DNA of 64,000 nucleotides from Agarophyton chilense (taxonomy: Eukaryota; Rhodophyta; Florideophyceae; Gracilariales; Gracilariaceae): NCBI GenBank assembly GCA_030374765.1, contig JARGXX010000092.1:124001-188000 (forward strand), given 5' to 3'. The translations under genes and the position numbers were made by a program. Positions 12,406-21,761 of the stretch are shown here, piece after piece. The notes below the pieces were generated by a model that saw only the letters and a list, made by a program, of their open reading frames with translations, searched no databases and was not told where the DNA came from. Each line of letters opens with the position of its first letter. The first letter of the stretch is position 1.

Positions 12406-13761
12406 CTATCTCATGTTCGGGGTGCGATGATTAGGCAGAGAGGAATTAGAGGTAGGAATGTTGGAACCGGTGTCTCTAGTATTGATCGAAGGACCCGCAT
12501 CAATGGTTCCTTCCTGTCGTTGAGCGAGAGCTCGTTCCATGTCGTCGACACGTTTTGTGCACGCGTCGAGGATTTCCATATGAGAAGTTATGTAGTTGGC
12601 ACAGAACTTGGTGAAGTCATCATGGGCTCCTTCGAACACGCGTGGGACATGCAGTGCTTGCAAGAGCGTGCGAAGATACCCAATAACTTGCTGCTCATTT
12701 CTTTGCGATACCGCGACGGTGAAGTCAGTTGAGGCGGCGCGAGACCGTTCCGCATCGTCCAAAAGCATGATTCTCAAGGCAATGAGCATTTCCTTTGGTA
12801 ATGGATCGACAAGAGTCAGAGTAAAATCCATATCGGTGTAGCCTAAGGCCAGGTGCAGTATAAGCGCTGTGGCGACGGCAGTTGCGTCAGGACATTCCAA
12901 GGAGACATCAATGCCATCGTTAGGGTTTTGCAGCAATGCAAACCCGTAATGCAGTAGCAATTCCCAATTCTTAAGGCTACCGTATGAAATGCAGATTTGT
13001 TCGTCGGTCTGAATATCCCTTCTGGCGTACATTTCCAGACCGACTCTGGAGGGATCATCCTCGAAGGCATAGCCACGCACTTTTGCATTGCATGCATTAG
13101 AATCAGTTGGAGCGTGATTGGCCATGTCAGCAAACGGAGCTAACATGGTGAGCGATTCGATGCGGAAAGCACGAGTCTCGATGACACAGTGAGCATACTG
13201 AAACATTTCAAACGTACACACTTGCGGCGGAAAGCACTGTGGATAAGCTCTGACTGCAAACGGAAGAAACCAATCATGGTACATCTCCTGAAGCTCGTCA
13301 CGTAATTTGACAATAAGAGGGAACATCGGCGTATCATAGAGCAAGTCCTTGACCCGATCAAATGGCAAAGCAAACGGAGTATGAAACAAGGCTGGCAGCG
13401 AGCGTAACCAGGGCGCATAGAAAGAAGATCGCGCAGCGGCCAATTGGGAGATAATGAACAGCAGCAAATGCGCGTTGTCACCCACAGCATCGGGCAATCT
13501 CTCATGTAACTTGGCTTCCCTAGCAGCATTCATGATCTCCGGGATGGGATGGGTTTGGGCTGCGATCTGCGATGTGATGAGGTGAGTGGGCGGAATGCGA
13601 AGTATTGCAGTGGATTCTGGGATAGAACTAGTTGCATGAAGAGATCGAGAACTTGGGGAATGTGCGTCGATGCGAAGGTTGAGCAGTGCACCTGCGGAAC
13701 GGAGCCAGTCGCGCAGAGAAATCAGAGCAACCTGATGAGCGGGCTGCGGCGGACGAACCAT
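12406..13761 (-). CDS. SET-domain protein lysine methyltransferase (Rubisco LSMT / SETD3 class)
   Basis: A 451-residue protein of the split-SET class typified by Rubisco large-subunit methyltransferase and SETD3/SETD6, which methylate lysine (or histidine) on non-histone proteins using S-adenosylmethionine. Visible: an N-terminal WLRSAGALLN segment and AILRIPPTHLIT, matching the first SET strands; an iSET helical insert with LPALFHTPFALP; then FADMANHAP, the conserved DxxNH motif of the SAM site; and ISYGSLKNWELLLHYGF, the SET C-terminal signature. Residues after about 290 correspond to the Rubisco-LSMT substrate-binding domain. No clear transit peptide is seen, so a cytosolic location is as likely as plastid and the substrate cannot be named. 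The 5' flank contains unusually long G runs on the plus strand. Confidence 0.88.
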   Translation of the reverse strand: MVRPPQPAHQVALISLRDWLRSAGALLNLRIDAHSPSSRSLHATSSIPESTAILRIPPTHLITSQIAAQTHPIPEIMNAAREAKLHERLPDAVGDNAHLLLFIISQLAAARSSFYAPWLRSLPALFHTPFALPFDRVKDLLYDTPMFPLIVKLRDELQEMYHDWFLPFAVRAYPQCFPPQVCTFEMFQYAHCVIETRAFRIESLTMLAPFADMANHAPTDSNACNAKVRGYAFEDDPSRVGLEMYARRDIQTDEQICISYGSLKNWELLLHYGFALLQNPNDGIDVSLECPDATAVATALILHLALGYTDMDFTLTLVDPLPKEMLIALRIMLLDDAERSRAASTDFTVAVSQRNEQQVIGYLRTLLQALHVPRVFEGAHDDFTKFCANYITSHMEILDACTKRVDDMERALAQRQEGTIDAGPSINTRDTGSNIPTSNSSLPNHRTPNMR

Positions 13762-14402
13762 GGGTGGGGAGGCGGATGTGGTTGAATTGACAAAGATCTG
13801 TTTACTGACGAGATGGGATAAATGGAGAGAGGGGTAGAGTGAGGAGTGAAGAAGAACGGAAGAAACGGGAAGTGGCGAGGAGGGGAGGGGGAGGGGGAGG
13901 GGGAGGGTTCAAGGAGTCGGGGGGGGGGGGGGGGTGATGAGAGTTTGGGGTAGCGCAGGGACGGCAAGGAGCAGTTTGTCAATAGGAGGGGGGGCGGGTG
14001 GAAGAAAGCGTGAGGCAGTGGAGGAAATCGAGAGGCGGTGGTGGCGGTTGTGTATGAGAACTGAGTGGACAAATTGGGCACAAGAGGCGCGGCGATTGGG
14101 AGTGTGAGTGTCTCGCGCTCATGCAATAGCGTGGGACGCGCGGCGGCGCCTCGGGGGGAGCGGCAGCAAAGCAAATCGCGGAGCGTGGCACCGACGGGCG
14201 CGAAAAAGCGCGCGTGCGCCGCGTATCGCACGTGCACGCACGTTTACCAGTGCCCAACGTTCATTGTAGCCAAGGGAATGTACATCCGCCCCCGTGGGCA
14301 CCGTTTCGTTGGCAGCAACGCCTCTTTGGCGCCCGAGTTGCACGTCATGGACGCAGAAGTGCAGTCTGAATCGGGTGGATCGTGACACGCGTGCCGGTCA
14401 CC
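13762..14402. promoter_or_regulatory. G-rich 5' flank of the SET gene
   Basis: Probable upstream region of the SET gene (minus strand), abutting the 3' end of the next minus-strand gene. It contains a plus-strand tract of GGGGA-type repeats (13882-13907) and a run of 16 G (13919-13934), both able to form G-quadruplexes. Reading frames across it on the minus strand are Pro/Ser low-complexity and do not look like genes. Confidence 0.4.
13882..13934. repeat. G-tract repeats and a 16-G homopolymer
   Basis: Four to five successive runs of four or five G separated by single A residues, followed 10 bases later by 16 consecutive G. Located 120-175 bases upstream of the SET gene's ATG. Confidence 0.9.
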
Positions 14403-15719
14403 TTAGTGCTCGCCCTCCTCCGATACGCCGGAGCCCGGCGACACGGGCGCGTTTCGGGCGCACGTAGCGCAGTCGCGCCGTTGACACGGTAGTTTGTTTG
14501 GTTGGCGCCACACGGCGTGCGCGCCGTCGATGAAACGAGTTCCACAGTCGCGGAATACCGTCGCTAGAAGGAGTGCTCCGTCCACCAAAGCGCCCAGATG
14601 GGCGCGAAGAGCGGCGCACAGATCGGAGCGAGTGTTGGCGTGTGCTGCAGCCGTGAAGGGTTGTGTAAGGGAGATGAGTTGAGTCCAGATGAGAAGCAGG
14701 TCACTTTGGAGACGCACGGGACGTAGCATGTTACAACCATCGCTCTCCTTGTAGCCGTGCCATTCCATGCCGTTTGCGCTTTTCTTGTTGCACGTGGCGT
14801 CGCATACTTGGTATGTGGTGATGAGCGTGTGAGCATCGTCGTTTCGTTCGCGGTACAGTCGACGTAATGCATGAATCCATTCATTGAGGCGTGTTTCAAA
14901 CAAAAGCCACTTCCACTCTCGAGTGTCGAAGCATTTGAGTCTTGGGGTGGCGTCCATGTCATGACATTCCACACGCCATGTTTCTCGTATGTTTGTACAC
15001 GACTTGGAATTGAGTGCACACGACAGTGGAAGGATCTTGTTCAAGTCGTTGAGCAGTTGCATAGATGCTTGTAAATCGCTTTTTACGCCGTGTTCCACAC
15101 GATGGTCCAAAAAGTGCAGCATGTGCGCCTGTTGGGCGACTTCTGCTTGTGACAAGGGGATTTTTTCAGTGAGGAATTGGTTGACTTCTTGCATTACTTG
15201 ACGCCACAAATCGTGCTCGTCGGCCAAGCGTAATGTGTCTGCATGCGTTGTGTTTTGATTGTTCGCTTGCGCCGTGACGAAGAGCTGGGCGGCAAAGACG
15301 AATACAAAAAAGAAAAGAATGGTAATGGTGGGGAGCTTTCTAAACCAAACCGGGAAATCGGTGGCCATGATATCCAACATGTCTTCGTCAACGCGACCTT
15401 TTTCCATAAAGACAGCTGCCACGGCGCTCCAATCAGCGCGGGGCTCGCCAGTGATGGTGGCGATGAGGTAACCGATTTGCATCAACAACTTGTGCTCACA
15501 CTGCTCGGTGGTGATTCGGGGCTTTCTGGCGTTGAGCTTCGGTTTACAACCCGTTGTGAAGCACTGTAGGATGTCGATGGGAAGATAGTAACCTGATTCC
15601 TTCTGACACACGCGAATGTTGCTGTGCAGCTGCGACAGCGGTATGGACAACGGGTTGTCCCGAAGAACGGGGTTATAAATCTTGGCCATGGACATGGCCA
15701 AATGGTCGTCGTCGCACAT
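14403..15719 (-). CDS. Single-pass membrane protein with Cys-containing lumenal part, unknown
   Basis: A 438-residue protein from the ATG at 15719 (MCDDDHLAM); the frame opens 29 codons earlier with another ATG. One strong transmembrane segment (ITILFFFVFVFAAQLFV) lies near residues 130-147. After it come possible N-glycosylation sites (NQNTT) and many Cys, as in a disulphide-bonded ectodomain. The C-terminus adds further Cys pairs (PCQRRDCATC). No signal peptide precedes the membrane segment, so a type II topology (N-terminus cytosolic) is most likely. I do not recognise a family. Supporting a real gene: it is the longest frame in the interval on either strand, with varied amino-acid composition unlike the low-complexity shadows beside it. 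It diverges from the PAP/fibrillin gene across a 0.8-kb GC-rich region. Confidence 0.6.
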   Translation of the reverse strand: MCDDDHLAMSMAKIYNPVLRDNPLSIPLSQLHSNIRVCQKESGYYLPIDILQCFTTGCKPKLNARKPRITTEQCEHKLLMQIGYLIATITGEPRADWSAVAAVFMEKGRVDEDMLDIMATDFPVWFRKLPTITILFFFVFVFAAQLFVTAQANNQNTTHADTLRLADEHDLWRQVMQEVNQFLTEKIPLSQAEVAQQAHMLHFLDHRVEHGVKSDLQASMQLLNDLNKILPLSCALNSKSCTNIRETWRVECHDMDATPRLKCFDTREWKWLLFETRLNEWIHALRRLYRERNDDAHTLITTYQVCDATCNKKSANGMEWHGYKESDGCNMLRPVRLQSDLLLIWTQLISLTQPFTAAAHANTRSDLCAALRAHLGALVDGALLLATVFRDCGTRFIDGAHAVWRQPNKLPCQRRDCATCARNAPVSPGSGVSEEGEH

Positions 15720-15806
15720 GGCGCGGGTGTCAGGTTTCTGAAGTGGGGAAGCGGCGAATGCGACGCGTACGAAGTCGAAGGATTCGGTACGCTGTGGGCG
15801 TCTCAA

Positions 15807-16504
15807 GAGGTTGGGTCCGTGTGCGGCGCATGGTGGGGTATATGGGGGCGGGGGGGTTTATGCGTGCCCGTTACAAAGTGCAGTGTGGACGCGTTACAGC
15901 GTGAGAAAAGCAGCAAGCGAGCAAAGAAAAAAGCTCACAAAGGAGAAAGCTCTCAAAGGAGCGGTTGGGTTCGTTCTCGGAGAAGGCAGCTGTTACGGAA
16001 GACACGGAGGGCGCAGAAAGGCAGCGGCGCGGGGAGGAAGACGGCGAAGCGAAATGGCAAGGGCGAAGCGAAATGGCAAGGGCGAAGCGAAATGGCAACC
16101 GTCGCGTGTGGCGCTGGCACCATGACATGTAGCAGATGTCAGTGGCCATATTCCGCGCCACGAGCGGTGCGAGCGCTCTCGTCCGTTCGTGCCAAAACGA
16201 CAGATGGGGCGCGCCACATCGCCCGCGCGCGCCACGCGCCGCTGACCACGCACCGCTGTGACCACGCGCTGCGGCCGCGTCGCCTGCGCCCACATTCTGC
16301 GCGTATCTACATCCATCTCCCCCGCCTTCCCGCCTTCCCGCCTTCCCGCCTCCCCGCCCGCCCCGCAGCCGCCCGTCGCCTGTATAGCCACCCCGGTCCG
16401 CACCCCTACCCCAAATGCCCACCACGTTTATAACCTGCGTCCACTGTTACGCACCGCACTCGACGTTGCTTTCAGCCCAGGGTGGTCTCCGTTCCGCGCA
16501 CACT
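15807..16504. promoter_or_regulatory. Divergent promoter region of membrane protein and PAP/fibrillin genes
   Basis: About 0.7 kb between two divergent starts. It holds three copies of a 19-bp unit (16043-16098) and, nearer the PAP gene, repeated CTTCCCGC words (about 16322-16360). Long frames cross it on both strands, but they are repetitive and Arg/Ala-rich, and I take them as shadows. An in-frame ATG at 16415 could extend the PAP protein by 30 residues. Confidence 0.45.
16043..16098. repeat. Three tandem copies of a 19-bp unit
   Basis: Unit GGCGAAGCGAAATGGCAAG repeated at 16043, 16062 and 16081, with the last copy lacking its final base. It lies about 400 bases upstream of the PAP/fibrillin start. 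Confidence 0.9.
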
Positions 16505-17335
16505 ATGAGCTCGCTCGCTTTCGCCACCCCCGCGCTTCTCGGCGTGCCGCCAACCCTCTCCCTGTCCTCCTTCACGTCCCAGGCCCGCGTGCCTGCTGCG
16601 CGCCGCGCCGTCTCTCGACGCGCCCGTCCGCTCAACGTGCGCATGGAAAACGGCGACGAAGCCGAGGACGAGGCTCCGTCCGACGTCTCTGTCCCGCCAG
16701 GCGAAGCAGTCAAATCAATGGTTCCCGGTATGGACGAGGCCAAACGCTCCGCCCTCATTTCAAAATTACTGCAGTACGCTGCCATCACCGATCGTGGCAC
16801 CTCGGCATCTGAAGCGCAGCGCGCCGCCATTGATGACATTGTCATGTCGCTCGAGGAGATCAATCCCAACACGCGACCGGTTGAGACTGAGCTCATGGAC
16901 GGAGAGTGGAACCTCGTTTACACCACCGCCAAAATGTTTCAGTCCAATCCGTTTCTCATGGCTGCCGTCACTCCTCTGCTTCAGGTGGGCCAGATTCGTC
17001 AGAAGATTTGTATTGACGACGGCAAGCTCACCACGGAGGCAGAGGTCACAGCATTCCCAGTCACCTCGTGGACCGTCAAGACCACCTCCAGAATCACTCC
17101 TGTCGGTGCCGAACGCCTAGAGTTCACCGTAGAATCTACCGACGTCACTGGCGGCAAGATTGCCGATCGCATCGACCTTGGCGGCGTGTCGTTCAATGTA
17201 CCAGTGGAACAAATTATCTCTCGCATTCAAGGTGCATCGCCAGAATCTTACATCGATACCTATTATCTAGATGAGGACATTCGTATTTCGAGGTCGAAGA
17301 ACGGAAAGCTGTTCATCTACTCGCGACTAGATTAG
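16505..17335 (+). CDS. Plastid lipid-associated protein / fibrillin (PAP family)
   Basis: A 276-residue plastid protein. Fibrillins are lipocalin-like proteins of plastoglobules and thylakoid margins, linked to prenyl-lipid storage and photoprotection. The N-terminus MSSLAFATPALLG, rich in Ser, Ala and Arg to about residue 50, is a plastid transit peptide with an early Phe. The domain shows the family's LMDGEWNLVYTTAKMFQSNP strand, a buried mid-domain beta region (VTSWTVKTTSRI), and the C-terminal YYLDEDIRISRSKNGKLFIYSR block, which matches the conserved ending of PAP proteins. Start chosen at 16505; an ATG at 16415 in frame would add 30 residues without transit character. It stands alone on the plus strand, so it should have its own promoter. 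Confidence 0.9.
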   Translation: MSSLAFATPALLGVPPTLSLSSFTSQARVPAARRAVSRRARPLNVRMENGDEAEDEAPSDVSVPPGEAVKSMVPGMDEAKRSALISKLLQYAAITDRGTSASEAQRAAIDDIVMSLEEINPNTRPVETELMDGEWNLVYTTAKMFQSNPFLMAAVTPLLQVGQIRQKICIDDGKLTTEAEVTAFPVTSWTVKTTSRITPVGAERLEFTVESTDVTGGKIADRIDLGGVSFNVPVEQIISRIQGASPESYIDTYYLDEDIRISRSKNGKLFIYSRLD

Positions 17336-18049
17336 GGACTCTTGCTCATGGCGCACGCTCCTAAACTGTGCCTTGAAACATCTATACACACATAAACCTT
17401 CAACTTGTGATTTCCACGAGGCGCAATTATTTATACCAATACTTGTTTGTTTCTACTGTGCGCCCAAGTGACCACAAGCAGTATGTAGTACATGCATGTG
17501 AAACACAACGCAACATTGCAAGCAATGCCAACGTGCCAGTGTCATGCTCTGTATCTATCATTTCTAGGAAACGTTGCGCAGCTCAAGTATGTGTGGTGAA
17601 CGCAACATCTATTTTGTGTACAAGCACCCTTCGTAAAAGGAGAAAGCACAATCGTTTCTTTCATGTGCTTTCTGTGCGAAACGTCGACAAGAGCGATCTA
17701 GTGAACCGTTCCAACAACGAAAGGCTTACCCACGACGTCAAGCCCACGACAAGTTTCCGAAAGTGCAAAAATAAACGCAAACCAAAACGAGGCCACATCT
17801 ATCTCGAGGAGTACGAAGGCCGAATAACATGAATTAGTCATCAGGTTGATATCAAGAAGTGAATTGAGCCGCAGGACATAAAAATGAGTACAGAACGGAG
17901 ATAGAAGAAATTGAACATGTCATAGGTCCGCAGACGATTGCAGTCAGTCATCCTATCGACGAAAAGGCGCAAGCAGGAAGGAGTATAGTAAGGTGCACAA
18001 CAAGGAAATGGAAGCAAGAGAACAAATCCGAGAAGTACTGCAGTGCGCG
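17336..18049. other. Convergent intergenic region
   Basis: Between the 3' ends of the PAP gene and the zinc-finger gene. A 141-codon plus-strand frame (17407-17832) is basic and shows no domain; I do not accept it as a gene. AATAAACG near 17770 is polyadenylation-like. Confidence 0.4.
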
Positions 18050-19546
18050 CTAAGACTGTTGGCTTGAAGAAGGCGAGGGGTGTGGGACAGACCGAAATGG
18101 ATGCTGATTTCGAACATGCAACGCAGCAGAAGGTCTATCATCCTTTGCCTCGACCGTCTCAAGCGATACACGCGAAGGCTGCAGTGCCTCTGATGCGCTC
18201 GCTTGCGACGCAGTAGGCTGCTGGACCCCGTTTGCAGGTGTAGGCGATGATGGCAAAGTAAGCAACGATGTTGCAAAAGACTCCGTAGCTGCTTCTCGTT
18301 GTTGTTGTTTCTTCGCATGTATCTTTCCGTTGAGATGCGCCTCATAGTTGGCGGCGCCGGAAACAGTAACTTGACACACGTTACAAACGATGTTGTGATT
18401 GAGCGCGGCGCCTTCAAGCTTCTTTCTGTGACGCGCGCTGGCCAAATGGACGTTGAGGTTATCGTTGGAGCTGCAGGTGACGTTACACACGGAACATGCG
18501 TACATGCCGGTCTTGGTGTTGGCGAATTTAGAAATAGTGCCTCGCATGGTGATGGACGACGATGATGAAGGCACAAGTTGCGAGACAGGGTCTGAGTGCT
18601 GGTGATGGGGCGGCGAAAACGAGGCAGATTGCGATTCGGTGATGGGCGACTGCATGGCGGCCATGGCAGCCGATACCGCGGGGGGTTTGATGGCAGTGAC
18701 TGGCATATTACGGGCCGCAAGGCGGTCAGCAGAGGGGTTCAAGATCGCGGGGTGCCGCAGCACACCGGGCTCTTGATTCTGTCTCCTGTGCGACAAACGC
18801 GTGTGTTTGACGCATTGTAGGTGCTGCAAAACTTCGTTGTGGGCGTGCATTACGACGGTACAGAGGAGACAGTGCCAGGTGGAAGGCGGATGAAATTGGA
18901 TGGATTCCGAGGAAAAACTGATCTCGGCCTGTTTGAAAGCAGCAAACAAGTCAGCTTTCTTGCGATGCTTCTGACCGGAGCAATGATTGTTAAACTGCAC
19001 CTTTGTGTCGCACGACGCGTTACAAAGGTGACAGCGGTATTGCGAGGTGTCTGGTTTGGTGACGGTGGGGGTGGAAATTGGCATTTCGGGCATAGACGTT
19101 GGTGCAAACGCAGACAGTGGTTGTTGGTATTGCGGTACGGTGTTGTTGGTGTTGCGACACGGTGTTTCGTTGAGAAACGAGTCCGATGGCCTGAGCCAGG
19201 GAGGAAGGAAGGCGGAGTGCTGGGTGGAGGCTGGGGCGACGATGGGGGCAAGCGGGGAGGCATTGTGCGGCGACGTGTGGGGGAGGTGACAAGTTCGGAC
19301 GTGTGCATCGAGCAGATCGAAGGTGGTGAAAGATGCGGTGCAGACGGAGCAGCGCGGGGTGGTGAAGTAGGCGTCGGCCGGAATGAGAAGCGGCTTGATG
19401 GAGGTGGGGTCGTGGATGGCGGCGCTGTAGCGCGGGGTGAAGGCGGCGAAATTGGCTTGAAGTTGGTGCAGCGAGGAGGAAGGGGGCAGGGGCGGGGGGC
19501 TGACGACGTTGGCGGTGTTGCTTTGGGTGGGGGGCAGGTCGGACAT
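18050..19546 (-). CDS. Multi U1-type (matrin/JAZ-like) zinc-finger protein
   Basis: A 498-residue protein with four U1/JAZ-type C2H2 fingers (CX2CX12HX5H), a type that usually binds double-stranded RNA or sits in RNA-processing proteins. The fingers start CHLCNASC, CLLCTVVM, CSVCNVTC and CNVCQVTV; three of them end in HRKK or HAKK, typical for this class. A fifth, more ordinary finger (CSVCTASF...HVRTCH) lies near residue 65. Linkers are Pro/Ser/Thr-rich and probably disordered. The frame stays open for another 361 codons upstream, but that part runs antiphase through the neighbouring HAD gene. I therefore start at the ATG at 19546 (MSDLPPTQS). Similar architecture occurs in ZNF346/JAZ, ZFR and plant homologues; no single orthologue can be named. 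Confidence 0.8.
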   Translation of the reverse strand: MSDLPPTQSNTANVVSPPPLPPSSSLHQLQANFAAFTPRYSAAIHDPTSIKPLLIPADAYFTTPRCSVCTASFTTFDLLDAHVRTCHLPHTSPHNASPLAPIVAPASTQHSAFLPPWLRPSDSFLNETPCRNTNNTVPQYQQPLSAFAPTSMPEMPISTPTVTKPDTSQYRCHLCNASCDTKVQFNNHCSGQKHRKKADLFAAFKQAEISFSSESIQFHPPSTWHCLLCTVVMHAHNEVLQHLQCVKHTRLSHRRQNQEPGVLRHPAILNPSADRLAARNMPVTAIKPPAVSAAMAAMQSPITESQSASFSPPHHQHSDPVSQLVPSSSSSITMRGTISKFANTKTGMYACSVCNVTCSSNDNLNVHLASARHRKKLEGAALNHNIVCNVCQVTVSGAANYEAHLNGKIHAKKQQQREAATESFATSLLTLPSSPTPANGVQQPTASQASASEALQPSRVSLETVEAKDDRPSAALHVRNQHPFRSVPHPSPSSSQQS

Positions 19547-19799
19547 GGCTGGGAACGGGGGAGGTGGAGAGGGGGAAGAGGATTGTGGATAGAGCGAGGG
19601 GGGTTGATAAGTGCGGACGGGGGCGTTGTGAGGGCTTACAAGAGCAGCTGAGGGTAGAGAGACGTAATAAGTAGCGGATTGGGGGGGGGCACGAAAGTTA
19701 CGACAGGAATGTGCGAGAGGGGGGGGGGCTTGCGGGATAGACAGCACGGTGGATGCGCAATTGGGGGCATTAAAAACGGCTGGTGCGAATTGAGGCGTT

Positions 19800-20954
19800 T
19801 TACTGCGGTGCGGCAAACACGTCGCGCCCAAAGAGGTCAAGCAGCTCAATGAGGGCGGGCTGAGGGCGCACAACGTCGGCGCCGGCGTCGCGCAATTGAT
19901 CGGCAGACAGAGAGGTAGAAACGGCAATGCAACGCATGGCGGCGGCCTTGGCGGCAAGCACGCCGGCGACGGCATCCTCAATGACGATGCAGCGCGCAGG
20001 AGGCACGGAGAGTGCGGCGGCAGTTTGCAAAAACACGTCGGGCGCGGGTTTCTTGCGCACCAGCTGATCGCCCGAGGTGACGTGGTCAAACGTTTGAGGC
20101 GGGAGACCGATTGCGTCGAGATTGGCGTCAACTTTGACGCGGTCGGCTGACGACGCGACGGCGACTTTGAGTCCCAGTTGTTTGACGCGCTCCACGAGCC
20201 CGTGTACGCCGGGGAAGGGCGACAGCTGTTGGACGTAGCCGTGGTTGATGTACATGTCGAAAAAGTGGCGCTTGGCGTCGTCCGGGTCAAAGTGGGCGAC
20301 TTTGTACACGGCAGCAACACCGGCCAGAAAGTTGGCCTCGCCGGTGCCGGTGAAGGGCGCAAAGTCGTCGGGACGCACGTCAATGTGGTAATGACGGCGA
20401 AAAACGGCGACAGCGGCGTGGCGACTGGGCAGCTCGGAGTCACACAACACACCGTCCATATCGAACAGCACGGCGTCAAAGTCGCGGCATTGTGAAGGAA
20501 CAGGCGCACAAGAGGTGACGCGGGCACGACCAAAGTAGAAACGCTCCATGTGCGCAAGATAATTATCCAACACGATGGCAGCCAACTTGGAAATGCTTCC
20601 GACGCCGCGGAAACGACGCGCCGCAACATGCTTGAGACGCGCGTGCGTGTGGTGTGAGATGGCGACTCGTTGCGAACACGACGCCGACGCCGACGCCGAC
20701 GCCGACGAGGACGGCGGCGGCGCGGGCACGTACGCCGACGCGGCGGCGCGCGGCGGCGGCGGCGGCGGCGGCATCATGGGCGAGTTTCGGCGGCGGTGAT
20801 GTGACTGAGTGCGGTGACGGAGGGGCGGAGGTGTGATTGCTGAGGTACTCGCAACGAAAAGATCCCGCGGCTGCACGCTGCCTCTGTAAGCGGGGCTGAC
20901 AGCGTGCGCGCGCGCGCGGCTCGAACTTGCGACCTCGGCGGCTGCTGCGCACAC
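19800..20954 (-). CDS. HAD-family phosphatase like the HAD domain of SOQ1
   Basis: A 384-residue protein whose C-terminal 230 residues closely resemble the HAD domain of the plant thylakoid protein SUPPRESSOR OF QUENCHING 1 (beta-phosphoglucomutase-like group). All HAD motifs are present: FDMDGVLCDSE with nucleophile Asp165 and Asp167, AVASSADRVKVDANL, KKPAPD and VIEDAVAGV. The phrase PFTGTGEANFL also matches the plant protein. Plant SOQ1 continues into a membrane span, thioredoxin-like and NHL domains; here the protein ends right after the HAD domain (DLFGRDVFAAPQ). The 130-residue N-terminus is Ala/Ser/Pro/Arg-rich and may be a plastid transit peptide. ATGs at 20777, 20774 and 20549 are alternative starts. 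The substrate is unknown. The gene lies 253 bases upstream of the zinc-finger gene on the same strand. Confidence 0.87.
   Translation of the reverse strand: MCAAAAEVASSSRARAHAVSPAYRGSVQPRDLFVASTSAITPPPLRHRTQSHHRRRNSPMMPPPPPPPRAAASAYVPAPPPSSSASASASASCSQRVAISHHTHARLKHVAARRFRGVGSISKLAAIVLDNYLAHMERFYFGRARVTSCAPVPSQCRDFDAVLFDMDGVLCDSELPSRHAAVAVFRRHYHIDVRPDDFAPFTGTGEANFLAGVAAVYKVAHFDPDDAKRHFFDMYINHGYVQQLSPFPGVHGLVERVKQLGLKVAVASSADRVKVDANLDAIGLPPQTFDHVTSGDQLVRKKPAPDVFLQTAAALSVPPARCIVIEDAVAGVLAAKAAAMRCIAVSTSLSADQLRDAGADVVRPQPALIELLDLFGRDVFAAPQ
20679..20775. repeat. GACGCC hexamer and GGC triplet repeats
   Basis: A run of GACGCC-type hexamers near 20679-20705 and a GGC run near 20750-20773, both inside the HAD gene's N-terminal region. 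On the minus strand they encode alternating Ser-Ala and poly-Pro. They suggest slippage in a weakly constrained leader. Confidence 0.8.
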
Positions 20955-21273
20955 AGCCGTCGTAGTTAAATAGCGCCGCTGCTGCCTCTTCCGTCATGAC
21001 CGTACTAGTCGGGATCAGACTATAGGTCATCTAATGGCTAATTCTTCCAGAATTGATGCCTCACTCAAGCGAGGGTGATGACATGGGCGCTGTGTGTCGA
21101 GCATGATAGAGGCTGGGCGTCTTCCCGATACACCAGCATAGAAGACCGTGCGGCGGCGTCGGCTTCGTCCACGCTGCCGCGGCACGCAGCACAGTCAGAC
21201 CGCTCTTTTTGCCCTTTGCTCATTGCCCTTTGCTCTTTGCTCTTTGCTCTATCGTGCTCCTACATCTTGCTTC

Positions 21274-21420
21274 TTCTACGTCTTGTTCCTTGAAGACATA
21301 TCTTTTTGCTCCTGTCTCGCTCCTTTTCTAAAGTCTCGCTCCTTCTACGTCTTGTTCCTTGAAGACATATCTTTTTGCTCCTGTCTCGCTCCTTTTCTAA
21401 AGTCTCGCTCCTTCTAACAC
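21274..21420. repeat. Tandem duplication of a 69-bp unit
   Basis: Two essentially identical 69-bp copies (21274-21342 and 21343-21411) followed by the first bases of a third. Just upstream (about 21205-21250), CCCTTTGCTC-type words repeat as well. The array lies in the 3' flank of the probable mitochondrial gene, between it and the HAD gene. Because 69 is a multiple of three, frames cross it on both strands, but no gene is implied. Confidence 0.92.
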
Positions 21421-21445
21421 AACTACGCACCTCCGGCCGCGCCAC

Positions 21446-21719
21446 TCACTTCGCGCGGAACGCAGCGCTCTCCAGCGCGCGCACGCGGTTGAGAAGCAGC
21501 ACGCGTTCAGCCGCATCGGCCACACGCAATCGTCCGCTATGTCCCTCGCGAAGCCACACTGCCCGGTGCACCTTATCGTGCGTCGTGCCAACCTCAATAA
21601 AAGCGTACGTGCACTTTCTCTGCGTGTCCAAGTCACCTGATTCCATCGTCTTCTCCAGCTGCGCGCTCCACGCGCTCTTTGCTATGGCTTGGTCCGTCGT
21701 TGCCACTTCGGGCGCGGCT

Positions 21720-21761
<42 letters not shown>

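Noticed and set aside
13722-14237. 171-codon minus-strand frame upstream of SET
   Set aside because: Pro/Ser low complexity created by G-runs; in another frame than SET.
15624-16433. 269-codon plus-strand frame
   Set aside because: Runs antisense to the membrane-protein gene and through the 19-bp repeats; composition is Arg/Gly/Ala-rich.
17407-17832. 141-codon plus-strand frame behind PAP
   Set aside because: No family, lies directly in the presumed 3' region of the PAP gene.
19547-20629. Upstream continuation of the zinc-finger reading frame (361 codons)
   Set aside because: It overlaps the HAD gene in another frame of the same strand, has no domain and is Pro/Ser/Cys-rich; a shadow of GC-rich codons.
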